Positions 1-8,368 of a DNA stretch of 64,000 bases are shown piece by piece; within the stretch, counting starts at the first letter, position 1, and the number at the start of each line of letters is the position of its first letter. The stretch comes from an uncultured Planctomyces sp. (GTDB taxonomy: Bacteria > Planctomycetota > Planctomycetia > Planctomycetales > Planctomycetaceae): assembly GCA_937899075.1 (NCBI GenBank), contig CALDJX010000208.1, forward strand, positions 1 to 64,000. The letters run 5' to 3'. The notes beneath the pieces are model-generated. The model had not been told where the DNA came from and made no database searches. It was given only the letters and a program-made list of their open reading frames with translations. The position numbers and the translations under genes were made by a program.

Positions 1-259
1 GCCATTTCACCGATACCCCAGTTTCTACAACGTCAGAATCCTTAACGGCGTTGCCCCCCGGGGGAGAGATAGCGGTCTTAGCCGCGGGTGAGGGGGCTTT
101 GGAGTCGAAACCCTAACCCTTCTGATCTGACAGCAGATTTTCAAACAGGATGAAACGGAGAGAGCAGAGACAGAATTCGAACGATGTCTCAGTTCTCTCT
201 GCTGACTCCTTTTCAAAATCGATTCTTCTCAAAAGCACATAAGAAACGATCTTTCGGCC
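1..259. other. Leading intergenic region, no gene recognised
   Basis: No convincing reading frame crosses the left edge. The short ORF-track entry here has no recognisable domain and a low-complexity Arg/Ser/Pro-rich composition. The stretch holds a C/G-rich block (cccccgggggag) and an imperfect inverted repeat around 160-210 (agcagagacagaa / ttctctctgct). It probably contains the promoter of the MFS gene at 260, but no -35/-10 pair can be named with confidence. Confidence 0.4.
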
Positions 260-1918
260 ATGACTGAATCACCAGGCAGCGACGACTTAGCAGAAACCTC
301 AACGTCCGAAGGTCCGTGGTACGCCGGCGTCACTCGATACCAGTGGCTCGTCCTCACGATCGCGTCGGCTGGTTGGGTGTTCGACGTCTTCGAGGGGCAA
401 CTCTTCGCGGTCTACAAGACCCCGGCAATGGCTGACATCCTGCAGGTCGCCGAAACCGACCCGCTGGTGGACCAGTTTTCAAATTACGCACTTGCGGCAT
501 TCATGATCGGCGGAGCTTTTGGTGGTCTCGTATTTGGAATGCTGGCAGACCGGATTGGTCGTCGTCGTTCGATGATTTACAGCATCCTTGTGTACTCGTT
601 TTTCACGGGCATGCACTACTTTGCGACATCCGCTTGGGTGATCGTCGGATTGCGATTCTTCGTAGCGATGGGCGTCGGCGGCGAGTGGGCGATCGCAGCG
701 GCACTGGTCTCCGAAGTCTTTCCCAAACGAGCACGCGCAATCGCCGGAGGTATCTTTCACGCGTCCAGTGTGTTGGGTGCGGTTCTAGCGTCGCTGTGCG
801 GAATGTTCCTTGCTTTATCGAACTGGCGGATTGCATTCCTGATCGGTCTGGTGCCAGCGTTGCTGATTCTCTGGATTCGATCCAGTTTGAAAGAGTCCGA
901 GCGTTGGGAGGAATCACAGGCTGCGACGGATTCAACCGACAAGAAGCCGGGTATGATGTCGGCATTGCCGGCGTTGCTTGGCGATAGACGTTGGGCCGGT
1001 CGGGCATTCCTGGGACTGTCACTCGCTTCGATCGGCATGGGGACATACTGGGGCGTTTACGCTTGGGGGCCAGAGCTTGCGACCGATGTCCAGAAACGCG
1101 AAGCGGCCACTCTGTCAGGCTTGGAATTGCAGACGCACGTGCACGACGTAATCGCAGAATACGTCCCGCCTTCGGATAACAAGCTGATGGTGTTTCTGGT
1201 GGCTGCGGACGAAATCGCACTGAACGCAGGACTCGACGATCAAGGCGAGCCGCTCAATTCTGAAGAGTCAGTCAGCGACCGAGTTCTCGAAAAGAGGGAT
1301 GTGGCTCGACATCAGATCGCGTTGCTGGGCGAAACCCAGAAACTTGAATCAAGTTCGAATGGAACGCCAAATCAACAGCTAACCGTGAAGTACCGAGAGA
1401 TTCTTGAGAGCGGAATCGCCCGGCGACTTTACAGTCGCAACTCTAACTTTGCGTATCTAATTATGAACTTCACGGGGGGATTGCTTGGTCTGCTGGCGTT
1501 TGCGCCGCTGGCCTCAATCGCCGGCCGGCGGCCAGCGTTCGCCTTCTATCACCTCGGTGCGTTGATTATGGCCCCTGCCACGTTCTACTTCGCAAGCAGT
1601 CTTAACCAGACGATCATTCTGCTCTCAGTCATGGCGTTCTTCGTCGTTGGAATGCACGCCGGATACGCGATTTACTTTCCGGAACTGTTTCCGACACGTC
1701 TTCGGGCAACCGGAGCCAGTTTTTGCTTCAATGTCGGCCGTCTTGTTGCCGCGTCAATTCTCATCGGACGTGTGTATCTACGTGAGTCGTTTACGGCGAC
1801 ATACGGAGCGTCGCTGGGGTTGCGATACGCTGTCGCCACATTGGCACTTTTGTTTGCGGTTGGACTGGTGTTGCTGATCTTTGCCCCCGAAACAAACAAA
1901 CAGGAACTCCCCGAGTAA
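260..1918 (+). CDS. MFS transporter (sugar/aromatic-acid porter type) with large TM7-TM8 loop insertion
   Basis: This is an inner-membrane secondary transporter of the major facilitator superfamily. The 2-3 loop signature DRIGRRR lies near residues 97-103. A GVGGEWAIAAALVSEVFPKR block (about 138-157) resembles the TM4/5 region of sugar-porter and aromatic-acid permeases, and a second-half motif AGRRPA lies near 421-426. There are 12 predicted hydrophobic segments. At 552 aa it is longer than the usual 400-450 because about 120 hydrophilic residues (about 275-393) are inserted between TM7 and TM8, where the family normally has a short external loop. Substrate cannot be inferred. The next gene converges from the minus strand with a 15-bp gap. 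Confidence 0.85.
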   Translation: MTESPGSDDLAETSTSEGPWYAGVTRYQWLVLTIASAGWVFDVFEGQLFAVYKTPAMADILQVAETDPLVDQFSNYALAAFMIGGAFGGLVFGMLADRIGRRRSMIYSILVYSFFTGMHYFATSAWVIVGLRFFVAMGVGGEWAIAAALVSEVFPKRARAIAGGIFHASSVLGAVLASLCGMFLALSNWRIAFLIGLVPALLILWIRSSLKESERWEESQAATDSTDKKPGMMSALPALLGDRRWAGRAFLGLSLASIGMGTYWGVYAWGPELATDVQKREAATLSGLELQTHVHDVIAEYVPPSDNKLMVFLVAADEIALNAGLDDQGEPLNSEESVSDRVLEKRDVARHQIALLGETQKLESSSNGTPNQQLTVKYREILESGIARRLYSRNSNFAYLIMNFTGGLLGLLAFAPLASIAGRRPAFAFYHLGALIMAPATFYFASSLNQTIILLSVMAFFVVGMHAGYAIYFPELFPTRLRATGASFCFNVGRLVAASILIGRVYLRESFTATYGASLGLRYAVATLALLFAVGLVLLIFAPETNKQELPE

Positions 1919-1933
1919 CTCCGCGGCCGTTTT

Positions 1934-4900
1934 CTATTTGACGGGCTTCTGCAAGGTCATCAGGTAGGCGACAAGGTTGCGGATGTCGCGGCGGGAGAGG
2001 GCTTTGGTCATTTCGGGCATGATCGATGTTTTCTGTTCGAGGGCCTCGTCGATTTCGTCGTTCTGGACGACGACTTCTTTGCCCTGAGCGTTGGCGAGGA
2101 CCGTCACTTTGTCGTCCTTTCGCAACGGCAGGCCGACAACGATCTTGCCAGAATCCAGAATCAACGTTTGCGATCGAAACTTCGGCTCGATGTCGGCGCT
2201 CGGGGCAATGATCGATCGCAGCAGATACTTCGCGTCTCGCTTCAGAGCGATGCTTTCCAGATTCGGCCCGACAGTGCTTCCCGTCTTTCCAACCTTGTGA
2301 CAGCGGATGCATTGCACCGTGATGTGCGTCATGAAGATCTCTTTGCCGACGACCGCGTCGCCACCAGTGAGGCACTCGGAGAATCCAGCGACTGGGTCAC
2401 GATCGTCATTTCTTGACCGAGCTGTTTCATTTTTTTGACGGAGCATCGCGACCTGCAGTTTCTTGCTGGTACTCGCCGCTGCCGTTTCCAGCAATTCCAA
2501 CTCCGTGCCAGGCGAAGCGTTGCCAGCAGCCAGCTTCGAGAATTCTTCTTCGAGAACATCGTCGGCTTCAGGTGTGCCGATTTTCCCGAGCATTTGGATG
2601 GCGAACTGTCGTTCACGGAGTGACTGAGAATCTGCCAGAACGTTCTGGACTGCCGCGAGCCCCTCTACCGGATCGTCACAAATAATTTCGAGCGACGTGA
2701 TGCGCAGCGATTCGTTATCCGACCTAAACGCTTCATAAACAACATCCTGCAGGTCGGAATAACTCTGCGCGACGAGCACATTCAAGGCTTCAATCCGCAG
2801 CGTGCCGTCCGATCTATTGTCGAGAACGACTTTGGCCAACTTTGACAGGGCCTCGTCCGTCAGACGATTCTCAAGGTGCCTCGACGCTTTCAAAGCTGCT
2901 GCACGAACTGTTGGGTCGGAGTCGCCAAAGAGTCGGCTTAGCGTAGTGGCCAGTTTGTCAGATTCAACGTTGCGATAATCACGGTAGTATGCACGTGCCC
3001 GACCATCGACCCGGTCCAGCCGGGGCGGGCTTCGCCATTCACTCAACGCTTCCAAGGCGTCGAGGCGTAAGTTCGACGGCACATCGATCCGTGCTGCGTA
3101 TTGAGCGACTCTTTCCGCCGAGCCGGTATCGCCGATCAGGAATGCACAACCAACGGCTCGGCGAACGAGTGATTCGTTTGAGTGACGAATGCCAGGTAGG
3201 GACTGTGCGAGTCGTTTTGCATCCTCTGGAATTTCGAGAAAAGGATTTCTGTGACGGGCCAATCGTTCGTAGACAGCGAGAGCCGCCTCGGTCGCAACGG
3301 TTGAGTCGGCGTCGTCAAGAAACGCGATAAGCCCTGCAGACGGTTCGCGGTCGGCTGTGAAGCTTACGTCAGTCTGGTGACGCAGCGCGATCACAGCGGC
3401 CAGTCTTACCGACGGCAAATCGTGAGTAGCCAGCGTCTTGAGTGTGTTTGATGAAGGCTCGCCGCTCATTCCCAGCGAAACCGCATGTCGCATGTAAACA
3501 TCGTCGGCTTTCAGAGTTGTTGCCAGACGAACGAGGGCGGGCAGAGCGTCCGGATGCGGATGATTTCGCAGAGAGATTGCCGCGTGAAACTGAACTCGCG
3601 GTTCCGGATCGTTCAGCAGCGGAACCAGTCGAGCACCGTCGAACTGGTCAAGGTCGCTGACTGTGCGAGCGACTTGAGCCCGGAGTTCGGAGTCTTTGTT
3701 ACTGAGCAGCTCAACGAACGTTTTGTGGATCGCCGCGACGTCGATCTCTGAATCCTTCGATCGAGCAAGCTGGCCGAGCGCCCAGACTGCGTGAATTCGC
3801 GATATCTGAGTCTCGCTGTTTCGCGCGACCGATTGCAGCTCGGAACTGACTCGTCGTCGTACAAGTTCGAACTGGCATCCGAAGCGAACTCGCTGATCGG
3901 CGTGAGCGAGGTGGTCGATCAGTTTGACAGTTTCCCAATTTGCGAAACCCTCGGTGAGCAACTGCTGTGTGCCGGTTCGCCGTTCTGAGTTCGCCGCATC
4001 GGGAACGTCGATTTTCCAGACGGCCCCCTTCTGATTGAGTGGGTAGCCGCCGCCCCAGTCGACTCCGTACAGAGCGCCGTCTGGTGCGAAGTTGATTCCG
4101 ACCAGCGGGATACCTCGACCGATCTCGTGCTCGTTGATCATCTCGAACGAAGCGCCGCTCGGCTTCACCTGAAACGCTCGCTGTTCGCCTCCGGGCGCTC
4201 CGGTCAGGAAGAAGTAGTCTTTGTATTCCGGACTGAGAGCCGTGCCCGGGTTGAAGGCGAACCCGGCCGGGCCGTTCAGCGAGTGACTGATCGGCGGGAC
4301 GATGTATGCCGGTTGGCCTTCGTGCCAGGTGACCCAGAGTTTCTCTTCCGTCCAGGGATTGTAGCCGCTGCTGCGGTACTGGTAGTTGCACCGCCAGCCA
4401 GCGTCCATGCCCTCGACAATGTAAACAAACCGTTCGCGTTCGCCGGGCTGGTCGGCGTCGTTGTCGACTCCGAACAGGTTGCCGTACTGATCGAACGCCA
4501 GTTCCTGAACGTTTCGCAGTCCGTGTGCGAAGACTTCAAAGTCGGAACCGTCCGGGTTGCACCGCATCACTCCGCCCTGGTTGGGATAGTGAAAGCGTCG
4601 CCCCTCTTTCGAAGTGACGCTGATGCCTTTGTCGCCGACCGTCCAATAGACCTTTCCGTCAGGCCCGACGGTCAGACCGTGCATGTCGTGCCCGCCGTAA
4701 GCGATGTGAAGCCCGAATCCGGTAGCGATGACTTCGCGCTGATCGGCTTTGCCATCGTCGTTCGTGTCGCGAAGTTTCCAGACGTCGGGAGCGATCGTTG
4801 AATAGACGTTTCCATCGTGCCAGAGAACTCCCGCCGCGATGCCGGTCACTTCGGTTTTGAAATCTTCGGCGAACACACTGGTTCGATCTGCGATGCCGTC

Positions 4901-5341
4901 ACCATTTGTGTCTTCGATGAGATGGATCTTCTCGCTGATCACCATGAGGTCGCGAAAATCATGCGAGCCGTCGCCGTTCAGATCCTCAATCTTCGGATTG
5001 CCTCTGGACTTTCCATCCGCGGCCGGCGCGAGCATGCGGCGATAAAACGCTCGCTTGTCGGCAACGGACTGAAAGCCAACGTCGTCAGAAATCCATTCGC
5101 GAAAGGCTCGGATATCGAGGTCCTGAATTTTCCGTCGCGCCGTCTGTGTGACGAACGCTCGTCCGCGATTGTCGAAGCTGATGGCGACCGGGTCGGGCAC
5201 ATTGACGTCGCCGCTCCAGCGAGAAAACTCCAGCTCTGCCGGAGCAGAGTTGCTGGAGCCTTCGTCCTGAGCCTTCGAAACGCTGGGTGCGAGAATCGTC
5301 AGGACAGCGAACAGGAACGCCAGAATTCGGGAGCAAGGCAT
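1934..5341 (-). CDS. PVC-type heme-binding protein: beta-propeller dehydrogenase-like, HEAT repeats, C-terminal cytochrome c
   Basis: This is a large secreted protein typical of Planctomycetota and Verrucomicrobia. A signal peptide (MPCSRILAFLFAVLTILAPS) begins at the internal Met at 5341, which I prefer to the ORF-track start 27 codons upstream. A glucose/sorbosone-dehydrogenase-like propeller follows (roughly residues 30-450 of the mature frame), with EDTNGDGIADR-type calcium-like motifs. HEAT-like repeats fill about 480-950. The C-terminus is a class I cytochrome c domain with heme motif CIRCHKVG and distal Met candidates (SIMPEM). It is probably a periplasmic redox enzyme acting on carbohydrates or alcohols. 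The substrate is unknown. About 1135 aa, normal for the family. Confidence 0.85.
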   Translation of the reverse strand: MPCSRILAFLFAVLTILAPSVSKAQDEGSSNSAPAELEFSRWSGDVNVPDPVAISFDNRGRAFVTQTARRKIQDLDIRAFREWISDDVGFQSVADKRAFYRRMLAPAADGKSRGNPKIEDLNGDGSHDFRDLMVISEKIHLIEDTNGDGIADRTSVFAEDFKTEVTGIAAGVLWHDGNVYSTIAPDVWKLRDTNDDGKADQREVIATGFGLHIAYGGHDMHGLTVGPDGKVYWTVGDKGISVTSKEGRRFHYPNQGGVMRCNPDGSDFEVFAHGLRNVQELAFDQYGNLFGVDNDADQPGERERFVYIVEGMDAGWRCNYQYRSSGYNPWTEEKLWVTWHEGQPAYIVPPISHSLNGPAGFAFNPGTALSPEYKDYFFLTGAPGGEQRAFQVKPSGASFEMINEHEIGRGIPLVGINFAPDGALYGVDWGGGYPLNQKGAVWKIDVPDAANSERRTGTQQLLTEGFANWETVKLIDHLAHADQRVRFGCQFELVRRRVSSELQSVARNSETQISRIHAVWALGQLARSKDSEIDVAAIHKTFVELLSNKDSELRAQVARTVSDLDQFDGARLVPLLNDPEPRVQFHAAISLRNHPHPDALPALVRLATTLKADDVYMRHAVSLGMSGEPSSNTLKTLATHDLPSVRLAAVIALRHQTDVSFTADREPSAGLIAFLDDADSTVATEAALAVYERLARHRNPFLEIPEDAKRLAQSLPGIRHSNESLVRRAVGCAFLIGDTGSAERVAQYAARIDVPSNLRLDALEALSEWRSPPRLDRVDGRARAYYRDYRNVESDKLATTLSRLFGDSDPTVRAAALKASRHLENRLTDEALSKLAKVVLDNRSDGTLRIEALNVLVAQSYSDLQDVVYEAFRSDNESLRITSLEIICDDPVEGLAAVQNVLADSQSLRERQFAIQMLGKIGTPEADDVLEEEFSKLAAGNASPGTELELLETAAASTSKKLQVAMLRQKNETARSRNDDRDPVAGFSECLTGGDAVVGKEIFMTHITVQCIRCHKVGKTGSTVGPNLESIALKRDAKYLLRSIIAPSADIEPKFRSQTLILDSGKIVVGLPLRKDDKVTVLANAQGKEVVVQNDEIDEALEQKTSIMPEMTKALSRRDIRNLVAYLMTLQKPVK

Positions 5342-5498
5342 GAGAAGACTCCGGACGCAAATCGCGTCAATCTCGAAGGTGGGCTGGGCGAAGGCGGGAT
5401 CGTCGGGGTGAGGGACGATCATCGTACGACAACCTCGCGTGCTGATTCCACTTCGTGACGATCAGTTTTCTGGCGATCGGTTCGGAGCTTTCGCGACG

Positions 5499-6341
5499 TC
5501 AGTCCATTTCGAACAGCAGTTTTTGCTGCGCACGTCCGGACAGGTCGAAGAGCTCGGCTGCCGACACCGCGTCTGGATGCTGGTGGTAAAAGGCGAGGCA
5601 CTCGGCTTCGCGGCCGCGAATGATGCGCCGACGTTTCAGCTGCCCAAATTGCGAAGTGATCACGGTCCAATGCCCGGATCGCTCGCCGGCATCGCGGTGA
5701 ATAATGACCCAGTCGTGAGTCATTCCCGCCTCGTGCGCGTGTGCCGTGTTCGAGAAGGCTGCCGTGTAATGCCACTTGTTTCGACGAGTGTGGAGAATTG
5801 GCAGCCACTCCTCACCGTTCGGGTTGAATTGCCGCGGAGCAATTCGAACCAATTGGTCATCGGCCGCTTTCGTTCGATATTCAGCGTCGATGCTGAGCAA
5901 CTGGCCGACCGACGTCGCGGCGTGATCGAGGACTGGTTTCGGCGGCGTCACCGCTCGCTGAAGAACGACTGGATGACGATTATGAATCACCCGACGCGGC
6001 CGAGGGCTGTCGGGCGACCGCATGAAGCGGGGTGAGAGACCGTTGCCACGCAGAAGTTCGAGCGTCGGCATGAGTCCGGTCTGCAGAAACTTCTCGACCG
6101 ACAGAGCCAGAGATTGACTGAGGCCGGGGATTTCTTCGAGCCCTTCGCGACCGGAGTCATCAAAGATGCGATCGACCGGGCAAAGAAGTTCTCGCAGAAC
6201 GGTCGAGCCTCGTCGGTAAGCAGCGATGCGGAAGTCGGTCGAGCAGCGACCTTTCAGCAGATCAGCGATTTCGTCAAAGCATCTGGCGACAGCGTCGTTG
6301 ACGCCGGAGATCGCTTCTTCGTGTGACGTACCTGGCTTCAT
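5499..6341 (-). CDS. Helix-hairpin-helix protein related to the N-terminus of PolX-type polymerases
   Basis: A 280-aa protein. Residues about 1-60 (NDAVARCFDEIADLLKG, FRIAAYRRGS) resemble the N-terminal helical domain of family X DNA polymerases. An HhH motif follows (LEEIPGLSQSLALSVEKF, about 67-85). No polymerase palm or PHP phosphoesterase domain is present. The second half is a separate unknown domain rich in basic and aromatic residues (GEEWLPILHTRRNKWHYTAAFSN; HDWVIIHRD) that ends in a helical tail. The HhH suggests DNA binding, but catalytic activity cannot be claimed. Start at 6341; the next upstream region is non-coding. Confidence 0.6.
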   Translation of the reverse strand: MKPGTSHEEAISGVNDAVARCFDEIADLLKGRCSTDFRIAAYRRGSTVLRELLCPVDRIFDDSGREGLEEIPGLSQSLALSVEKFLQTGLMPTLELLRGNGLSPRFMRSPDSPRPRRVIHNRHPVVLQRAVTPPKPVLDHAATSVGQLLSIDAEYRTKAADDQLVRIAPRQFNPNGEEWLPILHTRRNKWHYTAAFSNTAHAHEAGMTHDWVIIHRDAGERSGHWTVITSQFGQLKRRRIIRGREAECLAFYHQHPDAVSAAELFDLSGRAQQKLLFEMD

Positions 6342-6662
6342 TTCGGCTGCTCCTTTTCCTTGACCAGCATTCGGTCGACAGATCAGCGACAGCAGTAAAC
6401 GCCTCGGTAATATGTACGAGATTTTATTCGTAGAACGAGCAAAGCAAAGACGAAGAATCTGGATTCTTTTCCAAATTTTAATTTCGACGAATTGGAGATC
6501 TTGACGTCGCCCGGCAGCTATTTATCTATCGGACGGGCGTGACGGCACGGCAGATTCTTCGGTCGAAAAACACCGCAAGCCGACTTCGAAGATCGAAGCC
6601 GGCTTGCGGATGACGTTTGGATTGGACGTTGACTCAGCGAGCTTGTCGCTCAGTGAGTTGCT
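6342..6662. other. Intergenic region between HhH gene and YTV gene
   Basis: No reading frame is supported. The right part holds the terminator of the YTV gene (listed separately). The rest is A/T-richer than the flanking genes (ttttccaaattttaatttcg) and probably carries the promoter of the HhH gene, but I cannot assign boxes. Confidence 0.5.
6566..6607 (-). terminator. Rho-independent terminator of the YTV-protein gene
   Basis: The stem GCAAGCCG-a-CTTCG / CGAAG-c-CGGCTTGC with loop AAGAT spans 6575-6607. Read on the minus strand, a TTTTT run (6566-6570) follows the hairpin after three bases. It lies about 55 bp past the YTV stop codon. Confidence 0.8.
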
Positions 6663-8009
6663 CTAGCTACCGCACGATCCCGTAGTGCATGACGGCTGCG
6701 GGCAGCAGCTCGTCACAGGAACCTGACGGCAAACAACGCGTGGCACGCAGACAGTTTCCGTGTAGGGAACCTGCTTAGGCACTCGGCGAGTGTTGTTGAC
6801 GTAGCGGGTTTCGCAAACCTGACGGCACACGGTGTAAGGAACCTTGCGGGTCTTTGTTTCCGAAACGTACGAGCACGTCGTGTAAGGCACCTTCGTGCAG
6901 ACAGTTTGCTTCTCAAAAGAAGTCACCGTGTGCGGCACCTGACGGTTCCGGGTTTCGCATCGCCATGAGCAAACCGTGTACGGAATGCGGCGGGTGCGGG
7001 TTTCGGTTTTCGTCGAGCAGACCGTGTAAGGAACCTTCTTCTGGCGAGATTCCTTCTGCATGCAGCAGGTGGTGTAAGGAACTCGGCGAGTCTTCTGCAC
7101 AGGAACCATGCGGCAGACCGAGTAAGGGACTCGGCAGCGTTTGACCTGGCGTTCCATGCGAGTGCACATGACCGTTTTCTTTTCGGTCCGTGGCACCCAG
7201 ACCTGCCGACATGTCGTCGAGCCTGGCTGGAAGAATCGTTCGGTCCGATTACAGCCTGGCTGGTAAACCTGACGGCAACTGTTGCAGTCGTAGTTCCAGC
7301 TTCCCGGAGACTGCACGCACTTGCTGCATGAGTTGTCCGGACACTGTTCAACGACGGTCTTGTACGAGCCGCCGCAGACGTCGATCTGCTTGCACTCGAC
7401 GACCGGCTTGCAGACCGTGTAGCAGACTTCGCGGTAGCGGGTTTCGGTACACGGCTTGTGAGTCGTGTAGCATTCTTCACGGTAGCAGGTCTTGTAGACC
7501 GGCTTGCAGACGTCGTAGCAGACTGTCTTGTAGCAGGTTTTGTAGCAAGGCTTGCAGACGGTGTAGCACTCGTTGCGGTAGCACGTCTGAGTGTGTGGCA
7601 CTCGGACGGTGTACTGCTCGTTGCGGTAGCACGTCTTCTGAACCGGCTTGCAGACGGTGTGCGGCACGTCTTTGTAGCAGACCTGATAGACAGGCTTCTG
7701 GATGTTGTAGCACTCGTCGCGGAACTTCGTTTCGTAGACGTTACGGGTGCACGTGATCGGTTGCTGCTCGCAGACCGTGTCATAAACCGTTCGGTACTTC
7801 GTCACCTGACATTTGTCATAGACGACGTCCTGGACAGTCTTGTAACACGTTGAGCACGAGCTTGCGGCAGAATAGTCCCCGCACGGCGAACACGCCGACG
7901 TCGGACAGCAACTGTAGCTGGCAGCTCCGCAATAGCCTGCCAGCGCTGATTGACCAATTCCTGCGACAAGCAGGCCGGCCAGAACAGCGAGTTTCATAGC
8001 GAGTCTCAT
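6663..8009 (-). CDS. Cysteine-rich YTV-repeat protein, probable cell-wall/envelope protein
   Basis: A 448-aa exported protein. The signal peptide is MRLAMKLAVLAGLLVAG...SALA. The start at 8009 is chosen because GGAAGGAG sits 8 nt upstream; the ORF-track start 17 codons earlier has no such site. The mature protein is built from short degenerate repeats. In the first half they are of the form CYKTVCYDVCKPV, in the second RRVPYTVC / KVPYTTC, each containing Y-T-V or Y-T-T and one or two cysteines. This matches the planctomycete YTV domain described for Rhodopirellula baltica proteins thought to belong to the cross-linked proteinaceous wall. The role is therefore inferred as structural, through disulfides. 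The tail is CCPQPSCTTGSCGS. Confidence 0.85.
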   Translation of the reverse strand: MRLAMKLAVLAGLLVAGIGQSALAGYCGAASYSCCPTSACSPCGDYSAASSCSTCYKTVQDVVYDKCQVTKYRTVYDTVCEQQPITCTRNVYETKFRDECYNIQKPVYQVCYKDVPHTVCKPVQKTCYRNEQYTVRVPHTQTCYRNECYTVCKPCYKTCYKTVCYDVCKPVYKTCYREECYTTHKPCTETRYREVCYTVCKPVVECKQIDVCGGSYKTVVEQCPDNSCSKCVQSPGSWNYDCNSCRQVYQPGCNRTERFFQPGSTTCRQVWVPRTEKKTVMCTRMERQVKRCRVPYSVCRMVPVQKTRRVPYTTCCMQKESRQKKVPYTVCSTKTETRTRRIPYTVCSWRCETRNRQVPHTVTSFEKQTVCTKVPYTTCSYVSETKTRKVPYTVCRQVCETRYVNNTRRVPKQVPYTETVCVPRVVCRQVPVTSCCPQPSCTTGSCGS

Positions 8010-8368
8010 CTGAGTCACTCCTTCCGTAATCCAAGTGAATCCAATCCAAAGGAGATTCACCGTTCAGAAGGTCGACAGCGTTGCCCGACTTCTCAGAATT
8101 CGACCTGGCAATCTCGGGGGAAAAACCTCCGAGAGCAAAGTCAAACTAAAAAAGGCGTGTCGATCCACGAACGGAAGAATCTCCGTACGTATTTGGTCGA
8201 CAGAACACCTTCCCTGCTTGAAGCAACTGGCACAGTCAGACGACTCCCCGCCAACGGGGAGCCGCCGCCGCCTACTCAGTCGTGAAAATTGTTACAGGGT
8301 GCCCGCTTCGCCCGTTCAAGCTGGAGCGACTTTGCCGGTTACGGCGAGGCTAACGGTTCGCCGGAGCG
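8010..8368. other. Intergenic region upstream of the YTV gene
   Basis: This holds the leader and promoter region of the YTV gene (Shine-Dalgarno GGAAGGAG near 8018-8025). It also holds a short perfect stem CTCCCC/GGGGAG at about 8243-8260 and, next to the DUF1501 stop codon, a G/C-rich stretch with ggcgaggctaacggttcgcc. No reading frame of its own is convincing. Confidence 0.5.

Noticed and set aside
25-216. 63-aa minus-strand ORF at the left edge
   Set aside because: Low-complexity basic/proline composition, no ribosome binding site and no similarity.
603-1220. 205-aa minus-strand ORF inside the MFS gene
   Set aside because: Arg/Pro/Ser-rich shadow frame typical of high-GC antisense reading; many similar entries in the track were dropped for the same reason.
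7000-7700. Regular short repeats that could suggest a CRISPR array
   Set aside because: They are in-frame codon-level repeats of the YTV protein, not identical direct repeats with unique spacers.
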